Below, piece after piece: positions 1-14,120 of a stretch of DNA of 64,000 nucleotides (its first letter is position 1; each line of letters begins with the position of its first letter). Origin of the DNA: Patagioenas fasciata (lineage: Eukaryota; Chordata; Aves; Columbiformes; Columbidae); the NCBI RefSeq assembly GCF_037038585.1, contig NC_092521.1, positions 103,060,398-103,124,397 on the forward strand, written 5' to 3'. Made by a program: the position numbers and the translations under genes. Below the pieces are notes generated by a model, which was not told the origin of the DNA, searched no databases, and was given only the letters and a program-made list of their open reading frames with translations.

Positions 1-2280
1 CGTGTGGTTTTTTAGTGTCATCGTCAGACCTGGTGGAAAGTAGTGGGGGTGGGGATTTCCCCTGTATCAGCACTCAAGGGCCTAAAACAAAGACAGGCTT
101 ACAGGGTAGAAAAATTGCATTTGTGGCCAAGTTAGAAGCACCATGCAAGCAAAATCCTGAGTTGTTTTTACATTAAAGACATGTTCACAATAATTAATGA
201 CCATACCATTCCAATAGAATAGGAAGAGACTATTGGTGCAATCTAGATACCAAAGCTGTCCTGATGCAAGGTACATAAAGGGTAACAGCATATGAATTCA
301 GAAATTTTTGGCCAAGATTCTTGCAACAGAAACAGAAAACCCTAAGAAAGATTACCTAAAAACTAGATGTCATTTGCAGATGTATTTTCAAACAGATAAT
401 ACAAAATGAGACTCTGCTAACTGTATCTGCATGACTAAAGCTGTACTGAGAGACAGGAAGAATAGGTTCCATTCAGAGAGAGCTCTAAATGTTATATATT
501 TATACTGAGGGTAGAACAATAGCCTTGTTTTTTTGCATTTCTGTAATGTATTTACCAACTATAAGGATTTCTGTGCACTGATTAGGGGTCAAAAGGTTAT
601 CCTGGAGTATTATTTAGCAAGATTGCTCTTTATTATAATGAACATTGAAGATGTACATCAATAAAATGGTTATTTGTTAATGCTTTTTAGTGCTGTTGAG
701 AAAAATACAGTTTTGAAAGCCTAAAATGTGTCCTGGTTCTTTGAAAAATCTGCTATTAGCTACTAACATACTATTTTCTGTCAGCTCTTTGAATTCACAT
801 TAATTGCATTAATGCAATAAATTAATTAGCATTACCACTTTATTTGTCTTCACAGCTGCTTAGCTACAATGAATATTATTCTCTTAAATCATTCTGTCAT
901 AAAGTGTTAATTATAAATGTCTTTTATAATAACAACGGTTTCTATACTAGCTTGCAAAGAGTCATTGCAGAAAATGCAAGATTATTAGGTTATTTCCAAA
1001 CAATGCCAAAATGGTTAGCAAAACAGTTGTTTCATTACATTCTTTTGATGATTGATTCCTTGAGGATCCTTGAAGTATTTTAATGAATTTCCATCTGTAC
1101 CTAGAAAGCTTTGTTAAAAATCAGGCATATTTTTGTTTTTCAAAACCATACTTGCTGTTTAGAAAACGTGTATGTATACCAGCTCTGCTAGTCTATAGAA
1201 CCACCTGTTAGTACTGGGGTCTGTCATACAAATCTAACCCAACCAAGTCTCATGGACGTTGGATGGGGTTGTGCTTCATTAAGGCTCAAACAACTCATCT
1301 TCTGTTACCTCTTTTTTTAATCAGGCAATTTCTTCTGGTTCATCTTCCACTGTCTCGACACAATAAGAAGGTGTTGGGTAACTTTAACCCCTTCTGTGAA
1401 GTCTTGAATCAAAGTGATTCTCAGGTGATCAAGGCACATTTACAACACTAGGCTGTTCACATGTGTTTAAGCACAACAATGGATCTGAGTCTGTGTTCCT
1501 TCTATGAATTTTCTGATAATGACAGAAAAATTCAGAAAGAGGAAAAAATCACTTTTAAAATGTAATTCCCTGCCAAATAAATACAGTAGCTTCCAGTACC
1601 AAGTGTTAGACCTAACTTCTAAATGCCCCAAAGTGCTACATTACAGTTGTGGAAAGTTCCTGATCACCATAGCTCATTATTATTCTGTCAGTCATGAAAA
1701 GAGTATCGGGATTTCACAACTGAAAACTATTACCATGAGCAAAGTGTGATATTAGACCTTTTCTACTTAAAAAAAAAAAAAAAAGTGACCCTGCATTTCT
1801 TGCTCTGTCTGTTGAAACAAGGAAAACAGCAGATTTTGTCACAGTAAAAAAAAGAGTTCTGATTTCTTTCCTATAGCTATTATATCTACTATTTCCTATA
1901 GCTACCTAGATATTTCAAATAAATCACATCCTAGCATTAGCTAATATAAGTCTCTTTTTTTTTTTTTTGGGGGGGGGGTGTAATTTTTAATTAAAAACAC
2001 ACCCACATGTCAGACGGGGTGTATGTAAGTTTAAAAACAAGCTACAAAGTACTCAAAACACAAAAAATTCAAGTTTAGACCTTCTTTGTCAGACTTTGAA
2101 CAAAACAACTAGTTGGTAAAAATCTAATTATGGAATTGCAAAGTCAGGTGCAAGCTTCTTCTCATCCTTCAGTCCTGTTCTCCCATTGTTTCTTGGGAAT
2201 CCTAGTACTCCACTGGGCAGAACATTGTCAAATAAGGATGGAGTCAATATCAGAAAATTCAGCAGAGAAATCACTCAAGA
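1..2280. other. AT-rich noncoding stretch
   Basis: No coding sequence, RNA gene or recognisable transposable element was seen on either strand. The open frames are short, lack known motifs and look like chance. An A tract lies near 1769-1784 and a T/G junction at 1955-1978. It reads as ordinary intergenic or intronic bird DNA. Confidence 0.6.
1955..1978 (+). repeat. T14-G10 homopolymer junction
   Basis: A run of 14 T is followed directly by a run of 10 G. Both halves are uninterrupted. Such junctions are prone to slippage and to sequencing error, so the exact lengths should be treated with caution. Confidence 0.85.
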
Positions 2281-2292
2281 GGAGATAGGAAA

Positions 2293-2730
2293 AAAAGAAG
2301 GAAGAGAGGGAGAGAGGGAGGGGGGGAGAGAGGGAGGGAGAGAAGGAGGGAGAGAGGGAGGGAGAGAGGGAGGGGAGGGGAGGGGAGGGGAGGGGAGGGG
2401 AGGGGAGGGGAGGGGAGGGGAGAGGAGAGGAGAGGAGAGGAGAGGAGAGGAGAGGAGAGGAGAGGAGAGGAGAGGAGAGGAGAGGAGAGGAGAGGAGAGG
2501 AGAGGAGAGGAGAGGAGAGGAGAGGAGAGGAGAGGAGAGGAGAGAGGAGAGGAGAGAGGAGAGGAGAGGAGAGGAGAGGAGAGGAGAGGAGAGGAGAGGA
2601 GAGGAGAGGAGAGGAGAGGAGAGGAGAGGAGAGGAGAGGAGAGGAGAGGAGAGGAGAGGAGAGGAGAGGAGAGGAGAGGAGAGGAGAGGAGAGGAGAGGA
2701 GAGGAGAGGAGAGGAGAGGAGAGGAGAGGA
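2293..2730 (+). repeat. Compound purine pentanucleotide array
   Basis: On the plus strand every base from about 2293 to 2730 is purine. The first 80 bases are a degenerate GGGA/GAGA mix. Then comes (AGGGG)n from about 2371 to 2420, then (AGAGG)n from 2421 to 2730, about 60 units. One interruption at about 2541-2559 holds two units with an extra AG. The minus strand is all pyrimidine. A 5-bp period stays open in several frames, which explains the long low-complexity frames across it; these are not proteins. The G4-type runs could form quadruplexes, and the purine/pyrimidine asymmetry could allow triplex DNA. Confidence 0.97.
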
Positions 2731-5700
2731 AGATTGATTTTCTGGAACATGTGCTCAAGCCCAGTTTGTAAGTTTCAAGACTGAAAACTGAGTAAATAAG
2801 GATATTCTCATGACTAAATTCAAATACTGGATTAAGTCTTGAATCAAGTTCAAAATCCATTCTCCACTACAAATTATATCTGTGAAATTATGACCTGATT
2901 TTCCAAAAATATCCCTGTGTTTACAGAAGTATCTTCACACATTGGGTGTGTGATTGCTGTGGGAATTTGTGAGATTATATGCTTATGCTGATTGGGCACT
3001 TTTGAAAAGTTTACCAGTGCTTTTTTGCATATATACTTATACAGAGCGCATCTGTGTCTGAGCTGCCATGAGGAATGTCCTTTTGAACCAGATCTCCAGA
3101 CTGTCCCCTCACCATGCATCTGCCTGCATCCTGAACACATGAATGAGGCCCTGATAAAACTAAGCTGCAGGAAGGTGCTTGATGCAGTCTAAATGAACAT
3201 AGACTTTCAGCTCATGGGACTGTGTCCAAAGTAAAAATTCAACAGATGTGTATAGTACAGACATTAAGTCCCCAGCACAAACTGTTTCACTCCACAGATA
3301 CTAGTCCACGCTACAGGACTTAAAAGCCTAATGAAAAATCTTAGTTTAGGAAGCCATGGCACACTCAATCTAAAGCCAGACAAGGTCTGAAAAAAGGTAT
3401 TCCTTTGTCCTTCTTTCCTGATGGGTTTTGTTAGTAGCTACTAGCAGATCATGACTAACGCACACCAAGTTCAGACTGCCCAAAATACATTGGTAGTTGT
3501 TTCTTTCTTTCAAAAGAGCAGGAAAGGAAGTGTCCTTCTTTTGACTCTAAAAAAGTGATTGGAGCAATAACACGGGAGGTGAAATCCTTTTTTCATGGTT
3601 CAGATCCTCAACACTCACATCCATGTTTTGTGTGCTAGATACCAAACTGTACATATAAGAATAAGCCAACTTTTCTGTTGAATGTATTTGACTGGACAGC
3701 ATATGTCTGAAGAATATGGGGAAGAAAGAGGAAGAAAGCAAAATGAAACAAAACAGAAGTTCAAAGAGCAGCATTTGATTAGTGACAAAGTGAGACCAAG
3801 ATTCTTATTTGCTTTCTGGTCTGTTTTTGCATTTTATATGAGACATTCACTGGGTAAGTAATGCAACAAAATCTGTTGATGAGGGTCACAAACTGTTCTC
3901 CCATTCAACAGTGGGGGCTGTGTAAAAGAATAATATCAAACTACTTTTCACTCTCCTTTACTGATCCGGTGAATCTTGAATAGCCTGCAATTTAATAGCA
4001 GGATAACATAATCCTGTAGGATTTAAGCAACTTTTCTGGGAGATTGAGGCTATTTGTTTCAGTTCCAGGAGAAGTAGTCAAGATATGGCACCCCCTACCA
4101 TGGAGAATGTGTCATATCCTTGCATTGGGTTGCTACCATGGTGGTGAGAAGAAAGTGCCATTCTTGCTTTTAGAAGAACAGGGATAGAGGCATACCTTTA
4201 GGGGAGGATTACGGTAAGTGAGAAGTTCGCATCAACACCTCAGGAAGAGGTGGGTCTAAGTCTTCTCAGTATTTCCTATTAGCACACATCCCCTCAGTAC
4301 AGTGTGTTTCTTGGCCTGCCTTTCCTTGGTGTCTAAACCTCAGTGTGTGTTCAGAGGCACAGCAACCAGCAAGCTTTTGAACCTTTCAAAATACTAAAGT
4401 AGCTCTTCCTGCCTGCCCTCAACAATAATGGTAGTCTCTGGAACAACTGGTCAGGGAGGTAAACTAACCCTTCTGAAATCTGCAATTTCATGGTGAGTAG
4501 TACCTCTAGCTAGTGTGCTGAGGTCCAAACCAGGGAGAAACCAGAGGGCCTTACTCCTCCCCTTAGTACCATCAATGTTGCCAGTCTAGTGTGCCAGGAC
4601 CCCCAAGATGGGAGCACACAGGTCTGCTTCAGTTTTTGGCAGACAGAAGAGGGACGACTACCTCCTGGTAGGACAGGAAGAATCTCACCTCCCCACTTGT
4701 GGATGGGCAATGACACCCAGGCTGTGCTTACTCCGTTTCGGAAGGAAGAATGATGGATGAGCAGAGGCAGAAGCGCAGCCATTCAGAGAGGGCTAGGTCA
4801 CATGCAACACCATGGTCTGGAGCATGTCACCAGGACACACACAACACCACCATAGGCTGGAGCATGTCAGTAACTTTATCATAATAATACAGTTTTCTCA
4901 ATGCCAAGTAATTTGGGATTCATGTATCCACTTAAAACTGCTGTACTGCTGTCGTCCTGGTATACCAGTCACCTGTAGTGGGCACCTGAAGAGTAGGAAG
5001 ATTAATATTTTAACCCTGCACCTCAGCACTGCTCCTCCTGACACCTCCATGTGATACTGCCAAAACACGTGATGCCCAAAGCATGCTAGAACCAGAGAAT
5101 AACTTGGTTAAAGGGGTCTGTACTAAGCCTTTCCTGGCCTTCATACCATAATTCCATGATGTGGAAACCCTTGCCTTCCATGTTCCATTTAATTTACTAG
5201 ATGGAAAACTGGTGCTCTCTCCCTGCTGTCTGAAACATGTATAGTTCCAGGAATTAGGGAGCCAGAACAGGATCTTTAAACAGGCTAACACCCCAGGGCA
5301 CCTCCACAAAACCCGGAGTACAAGGGGCTGGTGACCACCTCTGGCCTCATTTAAAAGAGCTGTCCAAAGAGGCTGAAGCATTTGGATGCTTGTAACTGCC
5401 TGGGCACAAGAGGCTGTCTAGAAAAGACATTGCACCTCTGGTCTCATCTAAATTCTTCTTCAAAAAGATGACAAACAAGTGAATGTTTGCTGCATACTTA
5501 GGGCCTCCTGGGATGCAGCTCAGAGGGATGGGGAGACTTAGAAACTTAGACATACTCCGGGTCCTAGTTTAAGCACAGCCTTTGCTTCCAACACCACAGA
5601 CTATAAACCTATATTTCAATCTCTGGCTGAAAGGTTGTTTGGTGTCAGCTTTCTTTGAAAGCATGTCACGCTTACAAGCTGAGAGTCATTCCTTTGTTAA

Positions 5701-6135
5701 CTCAGCATACTGCCAATTTGTTTTTCATCAGCTGTTACATCCATAAATATTTTCTTTTAATATACTGTCTCCGAATTTACACAGTGAGCTTCCCCATGCT
5801 GCATGGCTGAGAGGAAGTGCATACTGTGATGATTGCAGCTCATCCATGATGAAAAATATCTATCATTACATGCTGCCCCCCCCAGTTCTTGTGTACAATT
5901 ATAATAGCTACACTTGGTGCAATCAAAATCCTTTTTATACAGAAATTCCATATAATCAAGAAAAAAAAAAAAAGAAAAATATGTCTGTATAAGAACACTG
6001 CTCAGGACTTAATCCTGTTATAAACTGACAGGCTGCTGAAGATTGCTCTCTGCACATCAGAGGTCTTTGCCAATGGACAGCCCTCAGTAGGTGTCAAAAA
6101 GCACTCTGGACCTAGAAGAATGAGACCACAGACTG
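2731..6135. other. Noncoding stretch, middle part GC-richer
   Basis: No recognisable gene or element. The part from about 4490 to 5560 is visibly richer in G and C than its surroundings and holds frames of 80-123 codons on the minus strand, but none shows a known motif. It may be an old repeat I cannot name. A short imperfect duplication lies at 4804-4868. Confidence 0.5.
4804..4868 (+). repeat. Imperfect short tandem duplication
   Basis: Two neighbouring blocks both read as CAACACCA, then a short variable stretch, then CTGGAGCATGTCA. The second copy starts about 40 bases after the first. It is a local duplication with no sign of function. Confidence 0.6.
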
Positions 6136-6232
6136 AAACGTCACTGGGACATGGTTTAGTGCTAGAGTTAGGTCAGGTCATGGTTAGACCCAACGATCTT
6201 GAGGCTGTCTTACAACCAAAATGATTCTGAGA
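6136..6232 (+). mobile_element. CR1 LINE 3'-end fragment
   Basis: The stretch resembles the 3' untranslated end of avian CR1: a GGTCATGGTTAGACCCAACG-like block, then GATCTTGAGG, then a CAACCAAAATGATTCTGAG terminus. CR1 copies normally end in repeats of ATTCTATG, here reduced to about one degenerate unit. This is an old, heavily 5'-truncated copy in the plus orientation with no coding capacity. The 5' boundary is uncertain. Confidence 0.7.
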
Positions 6233-9200
6233 CTTCCTGGCAGTTCAATAGGAACATGTGTATATTTGGGACACGTTTTAGCAAAGTCCAGATTTATAAG
6301 TTCAGAAGGTAAAAATGCACATTGAAGCAATGAGAAAATGAATATGGTAAAAAATTCAAATTCAAAACATCTACAAGAGTCTTCAATTAATTATACTATG
6401 GACAAAAGCATGACTGAAAGAAGACAGCAGAATGAGGCAACTCTGAAACCCATCAAACTGAGTGGGACCCTTGCATGCCTGAGCCAAATCACACTCAATC
6501 TACATATCTTGAAAATGGCTGAGGCTCAATCAACTGGGGGATATCGCTTTCCTATGGCACCCTTTCACAAAACCCTCTCTTGGACTACCAACAGGCTCCA
6601 CACAGAAGAAAACTGCAGTAGTGACATTTTTTCTCCTGCCTCACAAAACTGATGCTTTAAATACAAACACATTCTTTTGAAAATATAAAGGCTATTCTTT
6701 GCCATTTTTTTTTAAATCCAAAATAGTTCCACATGATTTTGCAAAATATCCCAGGCAAAATGAATCTGCTTTTTGTGGATAAAAAGTTTTGTCAAAAAAA
6801 AAAAAATTCATGCAGCTCTAGAGTATACCTCCAAATTAAAACAAAAAAAGGGGGAGGGGTGAGGGGGAGGGATGACTTGTTTCAAAAGGAACTGGAATGA
6901 GATTTGATGAACATGCTCTCTTTCCCTCTCTCTTTTCTAGCCCACAGCATTAAAGGCAGCAGGGGCATTGTGACAACACAGGCAGCTAATTGCAAGGAAA
7001 TGGATGTCTGAGGCTATTAACACTACCCACTTTCCTTGGACATTTAAAATAAAAACAAAACACACCACTAGGCACACAGTGCTCTCCCTGGGTGGAGATG
7101 AGAGAGCATCTGAGCTACATGTGATAGATGTTAAGTCAGATTGCTTAATGCACTACTGGAGGGAGCTCAGATACACCTAAATGAGGATAGTATTTGAATC
7201 CATATAAGACAGAACGGAATACTTGCATCCTGCAGAGCATATGTCCAGTCTTAATTTCAGGAAACAACTATAAAACTACACCATTTAAATGCACTGAAAC
7301 TGTCATTTAAGTGTTCAAAGTAATTGCAAATAAAATTATCTATAAAGAAAAATGACAAACCTAGGGCATACACATGAAATTCTCCATATGAACTGGTACA
7401 CAGAAATAAGTATTTGTGTATTAAAAAAAAAAAAAAAAGGTTGCCTGAAAAGTAATCATTTGTCCTAGACTTGAAAGTAGGAAAAGGAATGTCTGATGAT
7501 ATGAAATGATAAAAAGCTGTTTCATATATCATTGGATGTTCATACATAGGCATTACTCAAATGCATGGTCAGATGAAAAATAGAGAGAGAAAAACTTTAA
7601 ATTACTGAAAAAATTGCTCAAAATCTCAGGAACATTTGCTCCTATCTAGTAATAAATTATGTATTTAAACTACTTTAAAAATTCAATTAATATATCTGTT
7701 TTGAAAATACACCTGCAAATTATCCATTTGCTCTAATTTTGAACAGTCATATTCTAAACCTCAAAAAAAGTTTGGAAACACCAATAGATTATTAATTATA
7801 GTGGGACTGTTACGCATCATTAGAATCATTGAACTTACTTGACTAATATCTGCAGCATTACTATGTTTCGATTTGAAATAATACCTTCATTTTAACCTTC
7901 TTGTTTTAATACAACACACATTGTTTTAAACCCTTATTTTCGCACAGTGAAACATGACCTTAACTAGATTAGGCTGTATCATTTTCAATAACTCATTTCT
8001 CCTCTATTTTAGTTGAGAAACATAGCTCGACCATATTATTGCTAGAAGTCAGAATTTGAAGTTCTACTCTATAAACACATCAGATCGTATAGTTATCAAA
8101 CAAGACTTTTGTCAATAAGTGGCTCTGCAATTCACTACATTGCCTTATGTAGAGGAAAAATGAGTAGCTACTATTTACAATTTGGCTACAACTTGAATTC
8201 ACTGGAATCAGTGGGAGATTTTCCTATTAATTTGGTTAGCAGCAGGATTTGACCATTAATGTAATAAAACAGGTAGTGTAAAAAAAATCCAGCTCCAATC
8301 ACTACTGGATTAGCAATCTGCAATTAATTTGTACCACCTCAAGTTGCTGGATAAAATTAAACACCTACAAATCTAGTTATGAAACATATATAAAGTTAAA
8401 ACAGATAACAAGTCTGACCTAACAGATATTAAATTACTATTCAGTGTATAAACAAATCTTAATAAGTAGCCATTAATTTAACACAGTGATTGCCTAGAAA
8501 AGTAAATAGTATTTTTACAGCCAAAGTTTTTTACAGTTTAACTCTGTACTTTTTGTTGTGCATTTTGCATCATATCTCTGAAATTATCTCAGCAGTAAAT
8601 TGCTTGTGCCTGTCTGTTGATTGTGATGTGAAGAGTCTGGTTGGGTCAGCAGCTGAAGGACTCTATTTATATACTTTGATGGTTAGATTGAATGGTCTTG
8701 CAGGAAGAACCAGCCCCATCAGAGCTTCTTCAATGGCTTCCATCTTGACCTTGAGTCTAACCTTTGCTACAGTCCACTTCCATCTCCATAAAAATGAGCT
8801 AAAGGCTAGATAGCCATCTATTTGCTCTTTTATGTTTTCCTGCATTTGATTATACATTCTTAGAACGGACTAAAACATACCAATTATCACATTTTGGTGT
8901 GAATTGTAGGAAAAGATTTCACAGTGCGCAAGTGAGTAGTTGTATGCAATTCCTCACAATGCTGAACTGACATTGTTATTCAAAATCAGAAAATGCTGAT
9001 TATTAGGGTAACAGAAGGAAAGAGATTCCCACCATAGAATGAAATGAAAGGTTGAACAGCTTAAGGGGTTCAAACAAATAAAATATGCAAGATAAGCAAT
9101 TTCAGTACTTGCATGGCTCTGATCTCGAACTGAGGCTCTTTCATCTGCATCCACTCTCATTGCAAAGGCAGCATACACAATGAGTAACCAATTCACTGGT

Positions 9201-12200
9201 TTAGGTACAGCTTATTATCTTACCGGAAGTAATGAGAATTTCACTGCTTATGGATGCCAGTATTTTCCAAATCTATCAAGGTGGGGACTTGATTTATCAA
9301 TGAGTGTTCCCTTTTAACTCATTTGAAATTAATTCAAGGAAACATGCAGAGGTCTTGGTATCTATGCTTCAAGTAATTATAATTTGTCTGTAAGAGAGGA
9401 ACGGATTTTTAATTTAATGAACCTTTTTATTTCTAGAGAGAGTAAAATAAACATGGTATAAATTTCAAATAAATTTTATAAAGGAAGTCTAACATATCAG
9501 CCTTGTGTCTGAGTAATTATTTTTCATTTATGTTAAATATAATTTTTTAGAATTATTATTTTTCTAGGTACACCCACTACACAAAGAACGGTATAGCCCC
9601 ATCCCTTTTCTGAACCACGCACATCCATTAAATAACGAGTTTGGGTGCCAGACTATGTTTGGGGATTTGATGCCAACCCATTATTTTAATATTCTGACTG
9701 GGATCACTCCATTCTGGCATTCTTGGATTACAAGATAGCCTCACAGGAGGAAAGGAAGGCATGGTGCTGAATACCTTCATGGAGAAGGTGAAGAGTGTTG
9801 AAGGGGAAGTGAGAGCTTCACCAGTTTCAGTCCACTCCTTCCTTTAACTAAACCTCCTGCAAATCCCCAGGAGGTCAGCAGCAGAACAAGAATCCCTATG
9901 CTGCCCTGCAGCCAATGCAGAAAACATAGTTGCCTCATTGCAGAGGCTCTATTTCTCCTTTGGGAGGACAAGACCAAAAAATGAAATTTGCTTCTCCCTT
10001 CATACCTTTTGTATTTGGCACGTACTGCTAATTTGTTCTAACTTCCCTATTTCCTCAAACCATTTCACTTTTGTACTTTGTTTCCCTTACTTACGCTTTT
10101 ACATGTATAATTTACACAAAAGATTTTTAGGACCTTATCTTCTATGAGAACTGTGAAGCACCTTTTCAATCTCCAACTAGTAACTTTAATACATATTTCA
10201 CAATCACCTCAGCTAGGATTCAGTCCTTCACAGCCAACCTCTTAACTCTAGGCACTCTTTGGTCCTCTCTCATGCAGGCTGGAAAGAGAGTTTAAGCAAA
10301 GGCCTTCTAAATCTCAGCTGGTAGAAACCCATTTGCAAACTGCTTTCTTAAGAGATCACTCCAGCTTTGAGGAAAGACTCCTATCTGTTGGCACTGCTTC
10401 ATTTCCTATCCCTTTTTATGACAATCTCACGATGAAATGAAAGTCCTGTGTAGTAGCAGCCAGTGCCTATGGTATACTGAAAGCTATCAAATTATTTGAA
10501 ATCCTATGCGAACTGCACAGTCGCCATTTACCATACTGAAAGCAAGGATGTGATAGCAAGTTCAAGACAGCTCCTTTGGTGGAAATGGGCTGATTCCCTA
10601 CCAGAGTGTCATCGCTTTAAGGAAACCCCCCCAGTCAGTTCCTATTTAACATGCAGTCAGCAGAGTAGATCTGTTCAAATAGTAAACTAGTTTCCTTCTT
10701 GCATCTGCTCTAAAAGATGGGCAGCCACATCATGGAGAGAGGTCTTCTCATGAGCTTTAAGTGGATTTTTTTTAAGCCCAGAGTGACCAACACTTGTATT
10801 CCTGTTCTATATAAGTGTCTGTTGCAGTTATCCCATGCCAATGAGGTCCAGTAGCTGTAACTTAGACTTAGAAATATCACAATGAACTTTCATACTGTCT
10901 GCAGATCTGAATACTATGGACATGAACCTAAAGCTTTTTGGTATCTTTTCTCATCAGTTAAGAAATGTGAGACTGACTGAATAGCTTGAGTTTTCTTATT
11001 GTAGTCACAACAAATCACATAAACCCCAGATTCCAAGGAAAAAGCTGCTGGCAGCAAGAGATACGTAGAGCAATGCTGCTCTGAAAGTTTTGGCCTAGAA
11101 ACAATGTGTTGACAGGATGTGTCTGTACCAGCAACTGGCAACAGAGTGAAGTTAAGAGCAGCAGCAATGATAACTTACACCAAAGGCAGTTCTAGCAATA
11201 GGTACCAAGTATTGCACAATATTTCTTTTTCAAAATTTGTATATGTCATTAGTATGTTTAAGTTTTAAATCTCACCACTAGACAGTTTCAGGTGATGGTT
11301 ATGGCAATGCTTTCACAAGTAGGATATGGGGCTGGGGATGCAGTTTGACTGCAATAAATATTATAGAGGTTATTTGCTTTGCAGGTCTTTCTACTGCTCA
11401 AAACCCCTACCATAAATTTGATTCCTTGTGTCAAATAAACATGTTTCATTTAATTTACTCAGATATTTTTAGCTAATCACTGATTTGAGTATATTTGAAA
11501 AGTGAATTTGAGAGCCATCTGTATGAATACTTGTTGTAAGAAATCAAAGTGTTGGTATAGAAAGTACTCTTACAACCGCCCAGTAATGTGCAAGGAAAAG
11601 AACTACCCACTACATCAGATCATTCACAGTCACTGGTCCAGCAAGTGATGGTGCCTTGATTTGTTCATTGCTTCTATGTGGTAACCAAGTAATGGATAGA
11701 CTTTTGCCATTCTCTTATAATTTCTGCAAAGGATTAATTGATAAGGAGAGGCAAAGGAATAAAGGCCAAGGATGACAAGTAAAACACCCTGTCTATTTGG
11801 ACCTAGAAGCACATTTTTAATTACCAAAACTATTCAATTACTCATTAGTACTAAAAAAACAAACAAAAAACCAAAACAAAACAAAAAAAGTAATTAATTA
11901 GAGCTTCCTGGGTCAAATTTGGGTTGACTCAGCAGAAAATGTATTATTATACTCTTTTGCTCTGCCTGCTATAAATTACCTGCGGAAGGAGCCAAACAAT
12001 GGTAGCACTGTGGTACAATGGACCACTTGTCACTTGTTGTCAAGGAAAAGGTGCTCATTGCTGACTTCTGTACTGTTTGTCATTAGATAAATAGACATAC
12101 AAATTTCTGGCTACTCAGACCTTACAATCTTTTATCCTGAGGAGAAAACCATTGATCTTTTTCATCGGAACAGACGTCAAAAATGAGAGGCAAAATACCC

Positions 12201-12375
12201 ATGATTCTTGATAACCTATTGCCTTGGACCTTCTGTGTGAAGAGAGATTGATTTTTACTTTTTAGAGTGAATTTGTTCTTAAATTAGCCTTTTCTTGCAG
12301 CATTTAATTCTATAAAGTTGCAGTAATGGGGGAAAAGCAGAACCAGATATGTCAACTAGATGGAACAAATGGATT

Positions 12376-12388
12376 CCCCCCCCCCCCC
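12376..12388 (+). repeat. C13 homopolymer
   Basis: Thirteen consecutive C bases, following GGATT. Its length is likely variable between individuals and unreliable in reads. Confidence 0.85.
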
Positions 12389-14120
12389 ATTCAGGATTTT
12401 GAGAAGAATTCCAAGCAAGTGAAACTTTTCTGGGTCCAAATACCATAGGGCACTGGCTTTAATATTATGATAACAGTACCAAATGCCCTGTATCTGTGAC
12501 ACTTGTGTGGCTTACTCCACCCACTGAACACGCTGAATGAATTCTCACCTCACGGGAGGAGAAGATGATGGATCCCCATGTGCCCGAAAGGGAAGGGGCA
12601 TGACAGTGGGCTGCAGCCTCAGGGTTACCTGAGGGGGTACGGTGCCCACACATGCACATACACTGCCCTTCCATCAGCCACTGGCTAGTCTCCAAGAAAA
12701 GCACAAGGCACAGGAGAATGACTATTCACACGTGTTTACAGAAACAGCTGTGAGGGGAAGGCAGGAGTTTACAGCAGCATCAAATACGTGTTGGTTGTCA
12801 TATCCTAATGCTACTGTTCTGCCAGGGAAAGAAAAGGAAGATGGAGAATCAGTCTTCAGGTGGTTGTTTACACACATGAGACTAAAAAAAAAAGGTCCTG
12901 TTAAGCAATCTTGCAGAAACTTTTTGCTGATTGTAAAAGGTTTCTTGTTTAGTATTCTAACTTGGTTAAATAAAGAATACTTCGTTTAGCTAATATCTGA
13001 ACCTCATCCAAAAAGACTAAACAATCTTTCTGTGATTTTTTTTACCTTCCCTTGTTATGAGGAAACTTCAGTTTCATGACTACAATCTGCTCCAGATTAA
13101 AAAACCAACCAACCAAAAAAAAAAAAAGGAAAGCCGAAATAAATAATCTGATATGGCTTCAAGATTCTTTCAAAGCTCAGACTATACATATTAAAATAGC
13201 AACATTTGACAGTGTAATCAAGTTTATTCAAATAAAGTTTCTAATTAACAAAAAAAAAAAAAAAGAAAATAGAACATCCTTGAAATGCTGAGAAAATTTT
13301 CATCTTGCATTTTGTAAATTTTTACTCGACTCCAGCTACAAAATACTTTCAGGATGGAAAGAAGTGTGATCTTTGACCTCTGTCCCAGCTCTGCACTTCT
13401 GAACCAACTTTCAGCAATGTAAAAGAAAGTAAACAAGCAAGAAATAAAATTATACCACATATCACACTGCTATGGGATTAGAGGACAGGATATGTCCACA
13501 GATTACTCTCTGTTTGAATAAGTTTATTTCTGCATGTGTTCCCCAGACGTTTTATTGTAAATCTGGTATTGATGACCGTGCTAGCCAAGAATTATCATTG
13601 AATTATGAAGAAATATTTTTTTTGTGTGGATTGCCCAGTGAATCTGGATTTTTTTTTCTTTCTGTTTTTAAGATAGACTTTAATTGAGGCAGGATGCCTT
13701 TATAGCTGATTTCACTGTGCTTTATTGCCTGGATACTTAGTAACGCCTGCTATTGCTAAAGCACAAAGACTTCTGTCAGAAGAACTAAAGAATTTAAGTT
13801 TATTTAATACAGACTGTTAACGTATTCAGAATAGGATAATTTAAAAGAGAAAACTACATGTGACAATCTGGCCTCCAGCCAACAGGAACAAGTTGCTCAG
13901 GGAAAACTCTGATCAACTAGGGTCAATTTTTTCATCAGGAATGGATTCCCACAAAGCCTATTGCTGAAATTCTCCAAAATTCACAACTCCTTTATACAAC
14001 AGGGCAGCTCTAGTGGACCAATGCCAGCTGGAAACAAGAAAGAGAGGTGAGAACAGCTTAAAATTGTTCTTCACAAAATGCTAGTAGCTTTCCCTGCTTA
14101 AAAGTTCAGTGCTTTTTGAG

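Noticed and set aside
2186..2860. Long open frames of 159-210 codons on both strands
   Set aside because: They are produced by the 5-bp purine array, which stays open in several frames; residues are only the GEERR or SSPLL repeat.
4490..5560. Possible gene on the minus strand (frames of 90, 123 and 68 codons)
   Set aside because: The frames are not linked by splice sites I can support and have no recognisable protein motif.
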